DNA from: Chitinophagaceae bacterium
GTDB lineage: Bacteria; Bacteroidota; Bacteroidia; Chitinophagales; Chitinophagaceae
DNA: 64,000 bases
Assembly (NCBI GenBank): GCA_027489035.1
Contig: JAIYAN010000023.1
Span: 124,001-188,000 of the forward strand
Reading direction: 5' to 3'
Positions 50,332 through 59,632 of the stretch are shown one piece after another. The notes below the pieces were generated by a model, which worked only from the letters and a program-made list of their open reading frames with translations, made no database searches and was not told the origin of the DNA. Positions within the stretch are counted from its first letter, which is position 1; each line of letters begins with the position of its first letter. Made by a program: the position numbers and the translations under genes.

Positions 50332-51129
50332 ATGGAACATTTATTTACTTCAGAAAGCATCATCAGTTTTTTTGTGTTGGTAGTTTTGGAAATCGTTTTA
50401 GGTATTGACAATGTAATTTTTGTAAGCATCATCATCAATCGCTTAAAAACAGAAAAGGAAGAATTAAAAGCAAGGCGCGTTTGGATGATTACAGGAATGA
50501 TTAGTAGGGCCCTGTTGTTGATGGGATTGAGTTGGCTGTTGAGCCAAAAAGGAAAAGCAGTAATCACTGTTTTTAATAAAGGTTTTGACTTGGCTAGTTT
50601 GGTTATGTTAGCTGGAGGTCTGTTTTTAATTTATAAATCCGTAATGGAAATTCATGAAAAATTAGAAGGTGAAGACCCCAATGAGCTAACGAAAAAAAAA
50701 TCACACCTTAGCATGACACAGGCAATTGGGCAAATCATGCTTATTGATGCTGTGTTTTCTTTTGATAGCATTATTACCGCTGGTGGAACGGCAAAGCATT
50801 TGTCTATAATGATTACTGCAGTTGTTATTGCGATGGTAATTATGTTTTTATTTAGCCCAAAAATTTCTGGATTTATTCATAAACATCCTTCATTAAAAAT
50901 GCTAGCGCTTTCGTTTTTAGTGATGATTGGATTGAGTTTAGTGATAGAAGGTTGGGACGCAGAAAAAGCGGAATCATTACATCTTAAAAATTACATTTAT
51001 TTTGGAATGGCTTTTTCATTTAGTGTAGAAGTATTGAATATGATCATGCACAGTAGAATGAAAAATAAACGAGTAGTTAGACTTAATGAGCCTGTTTTAG
51101 AAGAAGAACAAAACTCAACTCATCAATAA
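50332..51129 (+). CDS. TerC-family membrane protein
   Basis: The 265-aa protein has about seven hydrophobic helices and the TerC signatures LEIVLGIDNVIFVSI near the N-terminus and a second copy of the motif, QIMLIDAVFSFDSIITAGG, halfway. The acidic residues in these two motifs (Asp in IDN and FDS) are thought to bind metal. Members export or sense manganese or other cations, or are tied to tellurite resistance. It is co-oriented with pyrD and its last 15 bp overlap the 3' end of the convergent rsmE. Confidence 0.9.
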   Translation: MEHLFTSESIISFFVLVVLEIVLGIDNVIFVSIIINRLKTEKEELKARRVWMITGMISRALLLMGLSWLLSQKGKAVITVFNKGFDLASLVMLAGGLFLIYKSVMEIHEKLEGEDPNELTKKKSHLSMTQAIGQIMLIDAVFSFDSIITAGGTAKHLSIMITAVVIAMVIMFLFSPKISGFIHKHPSLKMLALSFLVMIGLSLVIEGWDAEKAESLHLKNYIYFGMAFSFSVEVLNMIMHSRMKNKRVVRLNEPVLEEEQNSTHQ

Positions 51130-51804
51130 TACTGCCGAAAACATTCCTGCAGTTTCTGTTCTTAATCGAGTATCTCCGAGGGTAACAGGTATAAAGTTAT
51201 TTTGCTTTGCCAATTGTATTTCATCTGGTGTAAAATCCCCTTCTGGTCCAATAAGAATAATCGATTGATTTGTTTTTTGTAATGAAGACAATTGTATTTT
51301 CTGATCATCGCTTTCGCAATGGGCAATGTATTTCGAAGGTTGATTGCATGAGTTAATCAATTCATTAAATGTCGTGGGAGCATTCAATTCGGGCAACCAA
51401 GTTTGTTTTGATTGCAACATGGCGCTGATTAAAATGCCGTTCATTCTTTCTGTTCTGAAATGTTGTTTCTCCGTTCGATTACAAATTAATGGGATGATGG
51501 TGCTTATGCCTATTTCCGTTGCTTTTTCTAAAAACCATTCAAACCTACTGGCATTTTTTACCAATGAAATGGCAATTGACATTTCTTTTTCAGGTTTTTT
51601 GAAAGTTTGTGTTTCAATGTGTTGTACCACACATTTTTTTTTATGATTGTTTACTATCAATGCCGTAACTAAATTTCCTTTTCCATCAGTAAGTTGAATA
51701 TGTTCACCAACCTGCATCCTCAACACTTGAGCAATATGCTTGGAAGTTTCTTCACTCAATGCGGTTTCATTGATTTGATGGGTAAAAAAAATAGGCAAGT
51801 TCAT
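51115..51804 (-). CDS. rsmE: 16S rRNA m3U1498 methyltransferase RsmE
   Basis: The 229-aa SPOUT methyltransferase has an N-terminal PUA-like domain (residues 1-75; HIAQVLRMQVGEHIQLTDGKGN) and the knotted SAM-binding domain: MSIAISLVKNASRFEWFLEKATEIGI, IILIGPEGDFTPDEI and LGDTRLRTETAGMFSAVLLM. It methylates U1498 of 16S rRNA. It starts 25 nt after the dnaB stop codon, so dnaB and rsmE probably share a transcript. Confidence 0.96.
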   Translation of the reverse strand: MNLPIFFTHQINETALSEETSKHIAQVLRMQVGEHIQLTDGKGNLVTALIVNNHKKKCVVQHIETQTFKKPEKEMSIAISLVKNASRFEWFLEKATEIGISTIIPLICNRTEKQHFRTERMNGILISAMLQSKQTWLPELNAPTTFNELINSCNQPSKYIAHCESDDQKIQLSSLQKTNQSIILIGPEGDFTPDEIQLAKQNNFIPVTLGDTRLRTETAGMFSAVLLMS

Positions 51805-51829
51805 AAACTAAAATTGCAAAAATTAATTA

Positions 51830-53404
51830 TTAAAATCGTCTTCCTTCATCCTCTTCATCAAATTCTTCTTCATTCATTTTGCTGCCTTTTTGAATATACA
51901 TTTTTGCTTCGTTATTGCCACCTGTTTCCGAAATCGCGCGCCATTTTCCACCCTCGCCAGGCATACTAAATCCACCAAAATCTTGAGCACTTTCGTCTTC
52001 AATAAACTTTTGAATATGCAATTGAGCAGTTAATTTAATAACATCCAAACTACCATTTCTATGCTTCGCAATTTTTACATGCGTTTCGCCTTTATTGCTT
52101 TCACCGTTTTCGTTAGCGGTAATCTCGTAGTATTCGGGACGATACAAAAACATTACCAAATCGGCATCTTGCTCAATTGCACCTGACTCCCTCAAATCAC
52201 TCAACTGTGGCATTTTATTCCCTTCTTTTCTTTTCTCAACTTCACGACTCAACTGAGATAATGCGATAATTGGGATTTGCAATTCTTTCGCCAAGCTTTT
52301 TAAATCTCTAGAAATTTTACTGATTTCTTGTTCACGATTGCTATTTCTATCTGCGCTTCCACTCATCAATTGTAAGTAATCGATAATGATAATACCAACA
52401 TTAAATTTGTTTTTAAGACGGCGACATTTAGCCCTTAATTCAAAAATATTCAAGGCAGCAGAATCATCTATATAAATGGGCGCTTTACTCAATTTCTCAA
52501 TTCCTTTTTTATAAAGCTGCTTCATTTCATGCTCTTCAAGCTTTCCCCTAGAAATTTTTTCAAGATGAATCTCACTCTCGGCACTCAATATACGCTGTAC
52601 AAGTTGCGCACTACTCATCTCCAAGCTAAAAAATCCAACTGCAGTAGGTTTTGTAGGATGAAGTGCCGCACTACGGGCAAGGTTAAGCGCAAAGGCTGTT
52701 TTACCCACTGAAGGTCTTGCAGCCAAAATAATCAAATCACTATTTTGCCATCCAAAAGTTAACTTATCTAATGAAGGAAATCCTGTAGGCACACCTGTAA
52801 TATCTTCTTGGCGGTTGCGCATCTCATCAATACGTTTGATGGTCGTTACAATCACATCTTCAATGCTATCAAAGTTTTTACGTAGGTGATTGTTGGTAAT
52901 TTCAAATAATTTCGATTCAGCAGAATCAAGCATATCAAATACATCCACACTATCTTCATACGCTTCGCCAATAATTTCACCACTAATACGAATCAACTCA
53001 CGTTGTATAAATTTTTGAACCAAAATACGCGCATGCGATTCAATGTTAGCAGACGATACAACTGAATTGGTTAGTTTGGTTAAAAAATAAGGTCCACCAA
53101 CAAATTCAAGATCTTCTCTAAATCTCAATTCTTCAACCACAGTAAGTAAATCTATGGGCATACTTTTCACAGCCAAAGCCTGCATGGCTTTAAATATTCG
53201 CTGATGTGTTTCTAAATAAAAGCATTCTGGCTTTAAAATTTCTACAACCACGTCAAATGCACTTTTTTCTAGCATCACAGCGCCCAATACTGCCTCTTCC
53301 AACTCTTTTGACTGAGGCGGAATTTTTCCAAAAACCATCGAACCTAGATCCACATTAGGTTTCTTTTTGAACTTTCTATCCTTATTTAAATTTGTAATCT
53401 CCAT
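51830..53404 (-). CDS. dnaB: Replicative DNA helicase
   Basis: The 524-aa hexameric helicase has the N-terminal helical domain (about 20-125; GKIPPQSKELEEAVLGAVML) and the RecA-like C-terminal domain with Walker A AARPSVGKTAFALN (about 225-240), Walker B IIIIDYLQLMSG, the arginine finger region and LSDLRESGAIEQDADLVMFLYRPEYY. It is slightly longer than most because of a C-terminal acidic tail (MNEEEFDEEDEGRRF). It lies in front of rsmE, and upstream is a 377-bp spacer with two near-consensus DnaA boxes. Confidence 0.97.
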   Translation of the reverse strand: MEITNLNKDRKFKKKPNVDLGSMVFGKIPPQSKELEEAVLGAVMLEKSAFDVVVEILKPECFYLETHQRIFKAMQALAVKSMPIDLLTVVEELRFREDLEFVGGPYFLTKLTNSVVSSANIESHARILVQKFIQRELIRISGEIIGEAYEDSVDVFDMLDSAESKLFEITNNHLRKNFDSIEDVIVTTIKRIDEMRNRQEDITGVPTGFPSLDKLTFGWQNSDLIILAARPSVGKTAFALNLARSAALHPTKPTAVGFFSLEMSSAQLVQRILSAESEIHLEKISRGKLEEHEMKQLYKKGIEKLSKAPIYIDDSAALNIFELRAKCRRLKNKFNVGIIIIDYLQLMSGSADRNSNREQEISKISRDLKSLAKELQIPIIALSQLSREVEKRKEGNKMPQLSDLRESGAIEQDADLVMFLYRPEYYEITANENGESNKGETHVKIAKHRNGSLDVIKLTAQLHIQKFIEDESAQDFGGFSMPGEGGKWRAISETGGNNEAKMYIQKGSKMNEEEFDEEDEGRRF

Positions 53405-53781
53405 TAATATATTTTAAAAACGTAAATAAATGTTTAGCGGGTTGGCTAAGGTAAATTCAAAACTTTTAAGAATGAAACCAATTGTTGTAAATCATACCAA
53501 TACCGAATATTATCCACGCTGAATTAACACTAAATATAGCTTATTAACGGGTTGTTCACAAGTTTATTAACAGTATAGTTATTATTCCTAGTGTATTTCA
53601 CACATTTTAAACGAATGTGATTTTATTAGTCAAAAAAACTTTGCACCTTTTTCAACTAAAATAAAATTTCTTTTTTTCGAAAAAAATCCCTTTTTACGTT
53701 CATGGAATTTTTAATAAGGTATAATATGATTACTAAAATTGTAAAAAACTATCTTTGCCCCAAAAATTACATTAATACAAC
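53405..53781. other. Intergenic region between dnaB and pheT with DnaA-box-like sites
   Basis: No gene is seen in these 377 AT-rich bases, which separate two divergent genes. TTATCCACG (53510-53518) and TTGTTCACA (53552-53560) each match the DnaA box TTATnCACA at eight of nine positions. TTATTAAC occurs twice (53541-53548 and 53564-53571). The right end carries the pheT -7 box. Promoters of dnaB are not obvious. Confidence 0.5.
53750..53757 (+). promoter_or_regulatory. -7 box of pheT
   Basis: TATCTTTG matches TAnnTTTG and lies 24 nt before the ATG at 53782. Confidence 0.6.
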
Positions 53782-56205
53782 ATGACAATATCATACAATT
53801 GGCTGAGTGAATATTTGCCGATCTCTATTGAACCCGAAAAATTATCCGAAATATTAACTTCTATCGGCTTAGAAGTAGAAAGCATGGAAAAAGCAGAATC
53901 CATTCGTGGGGGTTTAAACGGATTGGTGGTAGGTGAAGTTATGACTTGTATCAAACATCCGGACTCTGACAAATTAAAATTAACCACGGTCAACGTAGGA
54001 CTTCCTGATGTTTTAAATATCGTTTGTGGCGCTTCAAATGTTGCCGCTGGTCAAAAAGTAATTGTAGCGCAAATTGGTACCACCATTTATCCTTCAAGTG
54101 GCGATCCAATTCACATAAAAAAAGCAAAAATCAGAGGCGTTGAAAGTCAGGGTATGATTTGCGCAGAAGATGAAATTGGCGTAAGTGATGATCACGGTGG
54201 AATAATTGTGCTTAGTGAGGAAACCATTGTAGGCACTACGGCCAAAAAATTATATAATCCTGAGCTTGATTATATCTATGAAATTGGACTAACACCAAAT
54301 AGAATGGATGCCATGAGCCATTTGGGTGTAGCTAAAGATGTTTGCGCATATTTGTCTTATCACCATAAAGAAACGTTCTCTGTAAAATTGCCATACAACA
54401 ACGAATTGGTTTCAGATGTTTCGGCTTCAAATGTTGAGGTGGTTATCGAAAATACAGATGCTTGTATGCGGTATAGTGGCGTTTCTATTTTGGGTGTAAC
54501 CATTGCAGATAGTCCAGATTGGCTTTTGAAAAGAATAAAAAGTATTGGCGTAAAACCAATCAACAATATTGTAGATATCACCAATTTTATTTTACATGAA
54601 ACTGGGCAACCTTTGCATGCATTTGATTTGGATAAAATAACTGGAAATAAAGTAATTGTAAAAACAGCCGTTGAAAATTCTGTATTTAAAACTCTAGATG
54701 AAAAAGAAAGAAAATTATTGGCAACGGATCTAATGATTTGCAATGAAGTTGAACCAATGTGTATAGCCGGCGTTTTTGGTGGTGCAGAAAGTGGCATAAA
54801 AAATAGCACACAAAATATATTTTTAGAAAGTGCTTGTTTTGATAAACAATCTATCCGCAAAACCGCTTTAAAACACGATCTTAGAACAGATGCATCAGCA
54901 CGTTTTGAAAAAGGTGTTGATATCAGCAATACATTGGTCGTTTTAAAAAGAGCAGCACAATTAATCCATGAAATTGCTGGCGGAAAAATAAGTGGACATC
55001 CAATTGATATCTATCCAAATCAACAACCTAAAACTGTTATTGATTTTGAATTTAGTTTCTTAAAAAAATTAAGCGGAAAAAAATACGAGGCTTCTGATGT
55101 GAAGGCGATATTATTGGCACTGGGTTTTGAATTACTTGAAGAAACAGAAAGTCAACTTAAACTTGCGGTTCCATATAGCAAACCTGATATCAGTATTCAG
55201 GCCGACGTGGTTGAAGAAATAATGCGCATAGATGGTTTGGATAACATTGACATTCCGAGTACAATTACCATCTCACCTTCAATAGAAAAAAACAATCGAC
55301 CATTTATATTAAAAGAAAAATTGGCAAACACTTTCGTAGGCATGGGCTTTTACGAAATCTTTACCAACAGCATTACCAATAGCGCTTTTTATTCTGAAGA
55401 TCAATTGCAATCGGGTGTTAAAATGATCAATAGTTTAACATCAGAATTGGATATGTTGCGTTTAGAGATGTTGCCAAGTGGATTGCAAGTAATTGCGCAC
55501 AATATCAATCGAAAAAATCATCAGTTGCGTTTATTTGAATTTGGTAAAACGTATTTTAATAACGGCGAAAATAAATATCAGGAAAAAAATAATTTAGTCA
55601 TTTATGTTTCTGCAGTTGTGGAAACCAACAATTGGCAAAAAATTCAACAGCCTAACGATTTTTATTATTTAAAATCTGTTGTAGAACAAGTGTTGAAAAT
55701 ATCTGAAGTAAAAAAAATCAGCACACAACAAATTGAAAATGCGGATTGGAAATATGGTGTAGAATTGTTGATTGGAAAAAACAAAATCGGATCAATAGGA
55801 GAGATTTCAACTTCTATGTTAAAGAAATTCGACATCAAGCACCCAGTATTTTTTGCAGAAATTGATATGGATTATATTTATTCGATGAAAAACAAGTCGT
55901 TTCAATATAAAGAGCTGCCAAAATTCCCAGTAGTACAGCGTGATTTGGCCGTAGTGGTAAACAAATCAATCACTTATGCACAGTTGGAAAAGGTGGCAAA
56001 CGCACAGCAAATATCACAAATGACTTCAATATCTTTATTTGATATCTTTGAAAGTGAAAAATTGGGTGCAGATAAAAAATCGATGGCATTAAGCTTTACA
56101 TTTTTGGATGAAGCAAAAACATTAACAGACAAGGAAATTGATGAGTACATCCAAAAAATAATGTCCGGTTTCGAAAATCAATTACAAGCTGAAATAAGAA
56201 AATAA
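53782..56205 (+). CDS. pheT: Phenylalanine-tRNA ligase beta subunit
   Basis: The 807-aa structural subunit pairs with PheS. Visible are the N-terminal EMAP-like tRNA-binding OB fold (about 40-150; GLVVGEVMTCIKHPDSDKLKL), the B3/B4 editing domain (about 200-380), the B5 region with the inactive class II core, and the C-terminal ferredoxin-like FDX-ACB domain (about 705-805; FPVVQRDLAVVVNKSITYAQLEKV). All expected parts are there. It is unlinked to pheS (1000-2031), and a likely operon with the coiled-coil and zapA genes follows. Confidence 0.97.
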   Translation: MTISYNWLSEYLPISIEPEKLSEILTSIGLEVESMEKAESIRGGLNGLVVGEVMTCIKHPDSDKLKLTTVNVGLPDVLNIVCGASNVAAGQKVIVAQIGTTIYPSSGDPIHIKKAKIRGVESQGMICAEDEIGVSDDHGGIIVLSEETIVGTTAKKLYNPELDYIYEIGLTPNRMDAMSHLGVAKDVCAYLSYHHKETFSVKLPYNNELVSDVSASNVEVVIENTDACMRYSGVSILGVTIADSPDWLLKRIKSIGVKPINNIVDITNFILHETGQPLHAFDLDKITGNKVIVKTAVENSVFKTLDEKERKLLATDLMICNEVEPMCIAGVFGGAESGIKNSTQNIFLESACFDKQSIRKTALKHDLRTDASARFEKGVDISNTLVVLKRAAQLIHEIAGGKISGHPIDIYPNQQPKTVIDFEFSFLKKLSGKKYEASDVKAILLALGFELLEETESQLKLAVPYSKPDISIQADVVEEIMRIDGLDNIDIPSTITISPSIEKNNRPFILKEKLANTFVGMGFYEIFTNSITNSAFYSEDQLQSGVKMINSLTSELDMLRLEMLPSGLQVIAHNINRKNHQLRLFEFGKTYFNNGENKYQEKNNLVIYVSAVVETNNWQKIQQPNDFYYLKSVVEQVLKISEVKKISTQQIENADWKYGVELLIGKNKIGSIGEISTSMLKKFDIKHPVFFAEIDMDYIYSMKNKSFQYKELPKFPVVQRDLAVVVNKSITYAQLEKVANAQQISQMTSISLFDIFESEKLGADKKSMALSFTFLDEAKTLTDKEIDEYIQKIMSGFENQLQAEIRK

Positions 56206-56209
56206 ATCA

Positions 56210-56497
56210 TTGTCGCAATTAGAAACACATATCAATAGAATAAATAACAAGCTTCAAGAAGTATTGAAGCGTTATGATGCATTGAAGAAGCAGAGTTTGC
56301 AACAAACCGAAACGATACAAGTGCTTACCGCAGAAAAAAAAGCCCAAGCACAAAAAATTCGTTTGTTAGAGGAGCAACAATATTTATTGAAATCTATGGC
56401 TGGCAAATTGGACGAAAAGGAAAAAAAATCATTTGAACAAGCGTTGGGGAAATATATCAGAGAGATTGACAAATGCATTGCTATGTTAAGCGAATAA
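56210..56497 (+). CDS. Coiled-coil protein upstream of zapA, 95 aa
   Basis: The protein is almost one continuous coiled coil: NKLQEVLKRYDALKKQSLQQTETIQVLTAEKKAQAQKI then LRLLEEQQYLLKSM-like heptads to about residue 70. It starts with TTG (56210) 4 nt after pheT and ends 10 nt before zapA. In many Bacteroidota a small coiled-coil protein accompanies zapA; a role in Z-ring organisation is plausible but not known. The start codon choice is uncertain. Confidence 0.75.
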   Translation: MSQLETHINRINNKLQEVLKRYDALKKQSLQQTETIQVLTAEKKAQAQKIRLLEEQQYLLKSMAGKLDEKEKKSFEQALGKYIREIDKCIAMLSE

Positions 56498-56507
56498 AAT
56501 TTTAATT

Positions 56508-56795
56508 ATGGCAGAAGAAATGATACCGGTAAATATTTTACTTGCCGACAGAACATATCGAATAAAAACCAGCAGAAATGATGAAGAAATTGTAAGAAAA
56601 ACAGTTAAACTCATCAATGATAAGATTATTGAGTTCAAAACCAATTTCTCAGGCAAAGACATGCAAGATTATATTGCGATGGTCATTATATGGTACGCCA
56701 CACAAAATGCAAACTTGGACAATCCTTCAGTTTTGATAGAGCAATTAACGGAACGACTTTCTAAAATAGAAACTCAATTGGATAAAGCGCTATAA
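56508..56795 (+). CDS. zapA: Cell division protein ZapA
   Basis: The 95-aa protein fits ZapA: an N-terminal ILLADRTYRIKTSRNDEEIVRKTVKLINDKI globular part and a C-terminal coiled coil (IEQLTERLSKIETQLDKAL). ZapA binds FtsZ and bundles its protofilaments at midcell. It follows the coiled-coil gene by 10 nt. Confidence 0.88.
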   Translation: MAEEMIPVNILLADRTYRIKTSRNDEEIVRKTVKLINDKIIEFKTNFSGKDMQDYIAMVIIWYATQNANLDNPSVLIEQLTERLSKIETQLDKAL

Positions 56796-56977
56796 TTCTT
56801 CAACTTCCCATAATTATTTAAACAATTCGTTGGTTAACAACAATGATTTGCTTTATTGATTCATAAATTCAATAAAATCTTCAATAAAAATTAATACCTT
56901 CGCGCAAAGTTTTTTGATAAAAAACTTAATTTATAGAGAGTGGATTTAATTTAATCAGTTTAAAACAACACAATTTA

Positions 56978-58537
56978 ATGGAAGCGATAAGTATTATTTA
57001 TATTTTAGTAGCAGCGGTCGCGGGTATCGTAGCAGGTAAATTCATATTTGCAAAAAACAACAATAAAATAGTTGAAGATGCAAGAGCGGAAGCAGAAAAG
57101 TTGATTGCAGATGGTAAATCTCAATCTGAGACTTTAAAAAAGGAGAAACTTTTAGAAGCAAAGGAACAAATTGTACAAATGCGTGCAGATTTGGATAAAG
57201 ATGTGCTTCAACGTACCCAAAAATTGAACGAATCTGAAAACCGCATTAAACAAAAAGAGCAAAGTTTAAATCAGAAAGACGCAAACGTAGAAAAGCAAAT
57301 CAAAGAAAACGAGGCAATCAAAGAAAATTTAAATCGTCAAACTGATATCGTTAACATCAAAAGAACGGAGCTTGAAAAGCATCAGGAAGAGCATATTCGC
57401 CGCTTAGAAAAAGTAGCGGGATTATCTGCTGAAGACGCTAAAAATCAATTGATTGAGAGCTTAAAACAAGAAGCTGAAACACGTGCACTTGTATTGCAAC
57501 AAGAAATTATTGAAGATGCAAAGCAAAAAGCAAATAAAGAAGCGCGTAAAATTGTAATTCAAACCATACAACGCACGGCTGCAGAACAAGCTATTGAGAA
57601 TTCAATTACCGTTTTCAATCTAGAAAGCGATGAAATAAAAGGTTCGATTATTGGTAGAGAAGGACGTAACATTAGAGCTATCGAAGCGGCAACAGGGGTT
57701 GATTTAATCGTAGATGACACACCGGAAGCTATTGTACTATCTTCATTTGACCCATTGCGTAGAGAAATTGCCCGTTTGTCATTACAACGTTTGGTTGCTG
57801 ATGGAAGAATTCACCCGGCGCGTATTGAAGAAGTGGTAGAAAAAACCAAAAAACAATTGGAAGATCAGGTAATGGACATAGGGGAGAGAACAGCTATGGA
57901 ATTGGGTATTCATGGTCTACATAAAGAATTGGTAAGAATGGTGGGACGTATGCGTTTCCGTTCTTCTTATGGTCAAAACTTATTGATGCATAGTCGTGAA
58001 ACAGCAAATCTTTGCTCAATCATGGCTTCAGAATTAGGCATGAATCCTAAATTGGCAAAACGTGCCGGTTTGTTACATGATATTGGAAAGGTTCCTGATG
58101 AAGAAACAGAATTGAGCCACGCATTGTTAGGCGCTAAACTTGCTGAAAAATATGGTGAAAATCCAGCGGTTGTAAATGCAATTGGTGCCCACCATGATGA
58201 AATGGAAATGAAATATGTGATTTCTCCAATTATTCAAGCTTGCGATGCGATAAGTGGTGCACGTCCTGGGGCAAGAAGAGAGATCATGCAACAGTATATC
58301 CAGCGTATCAAAGACCTTGAAAACTTGGCTTTGGCTTATCAAGGTGTAGAAAAAGCTTACGCTATTCAAGCAGGTAGAGAGTTGAGGGTAATTGTTGAAG
58401 CGGATAAAGTAACAGATGATGCAAGCGAAAAATTAAGTTTTGAGATTGCACAAAAAATACAAACTGAAATGACCTTCCCAGGACAAATTAAGGTTACGGT
58501 AATCCGCGAAAAAAGAGCGGTGAACATCGCTAGATAA
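56978..58537 (+). CDS. rny: Ribonuclease Y
   Basis: The 519-aa endoribonuclease has an N-terminal membrane anchor (residues 4-24, [20 protein letters not shown]), a long coiled coil (about 30-200), a KH domain (about 215-275; [25 protein letters not shown]) and the HD domain (about 340-430; [19 protein letters not shown] then [15 protein letters not shown], with the metal-binding HD at about 368). It starts mRNA decay at the inner face of the membrane. The 182-bp gap before it has a weak TACCTTCG box (56895-56902). Confidence 0.97.
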   Translation: MEAISIIYILVAAVAGIVAGKFIFAKNNNKIVEDARAEAEKLIADGKSQSETLKKEKLLEAKEQIVQMRADLDKDVLQRTQKLNESENRIKQKEQSLNQKDANVEKQIKENEAIKENLNRQTDIVNIKRTELEKHQEEHIRRLEKVAGLSAEDAKNQLIESLKQEAETRALVLQQEIIEDAKQKANKEARKIVIQTIQRTAAEQAIENSITVFNLESDEIKGSIIGREGRNIRAIEAATGVDLIVDDTPEAIVLSSFDPLRREIARLSLQRLVADGRIHPARIEEVVEKTKKQLEDQVMDIGERTAMELGIHGLHKELVRMVGRMRFRSSYGQNLLMHSRETANLCSIMASELGMNPKLAKRAGLLHDIGKVPDEETELSHALLGAKLAEKYGENPAVVNAIGAHHDEMEMKYVISPIIQACDAISGARPGARREIMQQYIQRIKDLENLALAYQGVEKAYAIQAGRELRVIVEADKVTDDASEKLSFEIAQKIQTEMTFPGQIKVTVIREKRAVNIAR

Positions 58538-58655
58538 TAGCAAATTGAATCATTTGGAAAGGCTATAGGTTATTTAGAATTAGAGTCCGCTCAAACTTTT
58601 TTTAAAAAAATAAAAAATATTGAACCTCAAACTTCAAATTTTAAACATTAATCCC

Positions 58656-58663
58656 TACATTTG
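58656..58663 (+). promoter_or_regulatory. -7 box of rplS
   Basis: TACATTTG is a full TAnnTTTG match, 23 nt before the ATG at 58687. Confidence 0.6.
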
Positions 58664-58686
58664 CCGTCCGTTAAAAAATAAAGATT

Positions 58687-59061
58687 ATGAACGCAATTGA
58701 TTTTGTACATGAGCAAATGTCTACTAAGGCAAATCTTCCTAATTTCAAAGCAGGAGATAACGTTACTGTAAACTATAAGATCCAAGAAGGAAATAAAGAA
58801 CGTATACAGAGTTTCAAAGGAGATGTTATTAAGCGTCAAGGAACTGGTGCTACAGCTACTTTTACAGTACGTAAAATAAGCGATGGTATTGGTGTTGAGC
58901 GTTTGTTCCCTTTTCATTCTCCATTTATTGAGAGTGTAACTTTGAATAAAGTAGGTAGAGTTAGACGTGCTAAATTGTACTTCTTACGTGAAAGAAGTGG
59001 TAAGAGTGCACGTATCAAAGAAAAAAGAATGGCTGTTGGTACAAAAACCAAAAAAGGTTAA
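58687..59061 (+). CDS. rplS: Large ribosomal subunit protein bL19
   Basis: The 124-aa protein has the bL19 signature: FKAGDNVTVNYKIQEGNKERIQSFKGDVIKRQGTG then TFTVRKISDGIGVERLFPFHSPFIESV and a basic C-terminus (LREYLRE-like LRERSGKSARIKEKR). It sits at the 30S-50S interface. It is monocistronic, with its own promoter and a strong terminator. Confidence 0.98.
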   Translation: MNAIDFVHEQMSTKANLPNFKAGDNVTVNYKIQEGNKERIQSFKGDVIKRQGTGATATFTVRKISDGIGVERLFPFHSPFIESVTLNKVGRVRRAKLYFLRERSGKSARIKEKRMAVGTKTKKG

Positions 59062-59083
59062 TACCAAATTTTATATTTTATTT

Positions 59084-59120
59084 AAAAAAGCGAAAATTGT
59101 ATGGTTTTCGCTTTTTTTTT
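59084..59120 (+). terminator. Rho-independent terminator after rplS
   Basis: AAAAAAGCGAAAA and TTTTCGCTTTTTT pair over 13 bp around an 8-nt loop, followed by a T-run. Confidence 0.9.
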
Positions 59121-59196
59121 AGCGCCTGGTTCTAAACAATTGGCGCCGGCTTCCAAGCCGGTGTCATTAAATTGCTTCCGGTTTCCAAACCGGTGT
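59121..59196. repeat. Tandem hairpin repeat after the rplS terminator
   Basis: CCGGCTTCCAAGCCGG (59146-59161) and CCGGTTTCCAAACCGG (59178-59193) are perfect 7-bp-arm hairpins with a CC loop, 32 bp apart, each followed by TGT. The left end (CGCCTGGTTCTAAAC) looks like a decayed third copy. The two hairpins differ by compensating changes, so the stem is kept but the sequence drifts. Confidence 0.8.
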
Positions 59197-59283
59197 TTTG
59201 TAAACTTTTACTTTTTTAATCGAAAGGCTAATTTTTTTTAATCTTCCCGAAGAATATTGTATTTCCCTAAAAGAAATTTAAGT

Positions 59284-59291
59284 TATCTTTG
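59284..59291 (+). promoter_or_regulatory. -7 box of tatA
   Basis: TATCTTTG, full consensus, 17 nt before the ATG at 59309. Confidence 0.6.
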
Positions 59292-59308
59292 ATCTTCAAT
59301 TTATTACT

Positions 59309-59524
59309 ATGACAAATTTGAATCATTTTAATGCACTATTATTATCAATGCCAGGCGGAAGCGAATGGATTTTTGTACTTCTTGCTGTGTTGATATTTTT
59401 TGGCGGAAAAAAAATTCCGGAATTAATGCGTGGTGTTGGTCGCGGAGTACGTGAATTTAACGATGCGAAAAACAACGTGAAAAGCGAAATCCAAGAAGGA
59501 ATGAATGAGAAAGACGCCAAATAA
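59309..59524 (+). CDS. tatA: Twin-arginine translocase subunit TatA
   Basis: The 71-aa protein has the TatA/TatB layout: a short N-terminus with an extra 15 residues, one membrane helix (SEWIFVLLAVLIFFGGKKIPEL), the FGGKKIPEL hinge, the amphipathic helix MRGVGRGVREFNDAKNNVKSEI and an acidic tail. TatA forms the pore of the Tat export system for folded proteins. It is transcribed alone; tatC is not in the window. The A versus B subtype rests on the short length. Confidence 0.9.
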   Translation: MTNLNHFNALLLSMPGGSEWIFVLLAVLIFFGGKKIPELMRGVGRGVREFNDAKNNVKSEIQEGMNEKDAK

Positions 59525-59557
59525 TCTTTCTTAGAAAATATTTTATTTATTTTTATT

Positions 59558-59617
59558 AGCCGAAGTAAGCACTATGCTCATTTATTGAGTTAATTTGCTT
59601 ATTTCGGCTTATTTTTT
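59558..59617 (+). terminator. Terminator-like long hairpin after tatA
   Basis: AGCCGAAGTAAGCA (59558-59571) and TGCTTATTTCGGCT (59596-59609) pair over 14 bp with one G-T wobble, around a loop that holds a further small stem (CTCA/TGAG). TTATTTTTT follows. Confidence 0.8.
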
Positions 59618-59632
59618 ATCCTTTATATTTTT

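Noticed and set aside
56796..56977. Possible 6S RNA between zapA and rny, where some bacteria encode it
   Set aside because: The gap is very AT-rich and shows no long closed stem with a central bubble.
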